A DNA stretch of 23,658 nt, taken from NCBI GenBank assembly GCA_028278125.1, contig JANQEY010000169.1:1-23658 (forward strand), given 5' to 3'. Below are positions 23,658 through 23,658 of this stretch, one piece after another; position 1 is the first letter of the stretch, and every line of letters starts with the position of its first letter. This DNA comes from a bacterium (GTDB lineage: Bacteria > Electryoneota > Electryoneia > Electryoneales > Electryoneaceae). The notes under the pieces are model-generated. The model made no database searches and was not told where the DNA came from. It saw only the letters and a program-made list of their open reading frames with translations. The position numbers and the translations under genes are program-made.

Positions 23658-23658
23658 T

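Overview
The window reads like a chromosomal segment of a Gram-negative bacterium of the FCB superphylum (Bacteroidota, Ignavibacteriota, KSB1, Calditrichota, Marinimicrobia and relatives). Three things suggest this. The primary sigma factor is short (278 aa) and lacks region 1.1, in the form typical of that group. One large secreted protein ends in a type IX secretion (Por) sorting domain with a YPNPFNS-type opening. A PASTA membrane protein sits between an rRNA methyltransferase and rpe, and no Ser/Thr kinase is present. The phylum cannot be fixed from the sequence alone. Nothing points to a phage or plasmid, and I see no tRNA, rRNA or CRISPR array.

Layout. 1-2754 (+): an RsmB-type rRNA m5C methyltransferase cut by the left edge, a PASTA-repeat inner-membrane protein overlapping it by 4 bases (ATGA), then rpe after a repeat-filled gap. 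2873-4337 (+): a visibly AT-richer patch with a CsgG-like/outer-membrane-barrel protein and a small GIY-YIG nuclease gene boxed in by two inverted copies of a dispersed repeat. 4470-9467 (-): a secreted ankyrin/metallo-beta-lactamase-fold fusion, the primary sigma factor and an HtrA/Deg protease. 9726-13077 (+): an iron-sulfur protein, a DUF1858/DUF438/hemerythrin/PAS protein and a true nitrilase; the last two are 12 bases apart. 13369-17064 (+): a SufS-like class V aminotransferase and a BNR/YCF48 propeller protein with a type IX sorting tail. 17236-19252 (-): an unknown 89-aa protein and an orphan cNMP-fold/GAF/histidine kinase. 19645-22119 (+): an SLC13/DASS anion symporter and a zinc-ribbon/DUF4145-like protein. 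22116-23657 (-): a membrane protein and a class C beta-lactamase-like serine hydrolase cut by the right edge.

The most unusual content is the repeats, which fall into at least three families. (1) A modular repeat with ends TGTCGTTGCGAG...GCAATCTC has four copies. Two are inverted and bracket the GIY-YIG gene, so that the annotated-looking N-terminus and the stop codon of that ORF both lie inside repeat copies. (2) Hairpins have a GTAG or GTGG foot abutting a CCCGG-type stem, singly and as inverted pairs. This is the layout of REP and REPIN elements mobilised by RAYT transposases. (3) A GTCATCCC-type palindrome occurs once between genes and once, in frame, inside the sorting-tail coding sequence of the propeller protein. 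The leading candidate for a little-described system is the GIY-YIG gene bounded by family (1) repeats. The clustered nitrilase, hemerythrin-PAS protein and iron-sulfur protein are a second point of interest.
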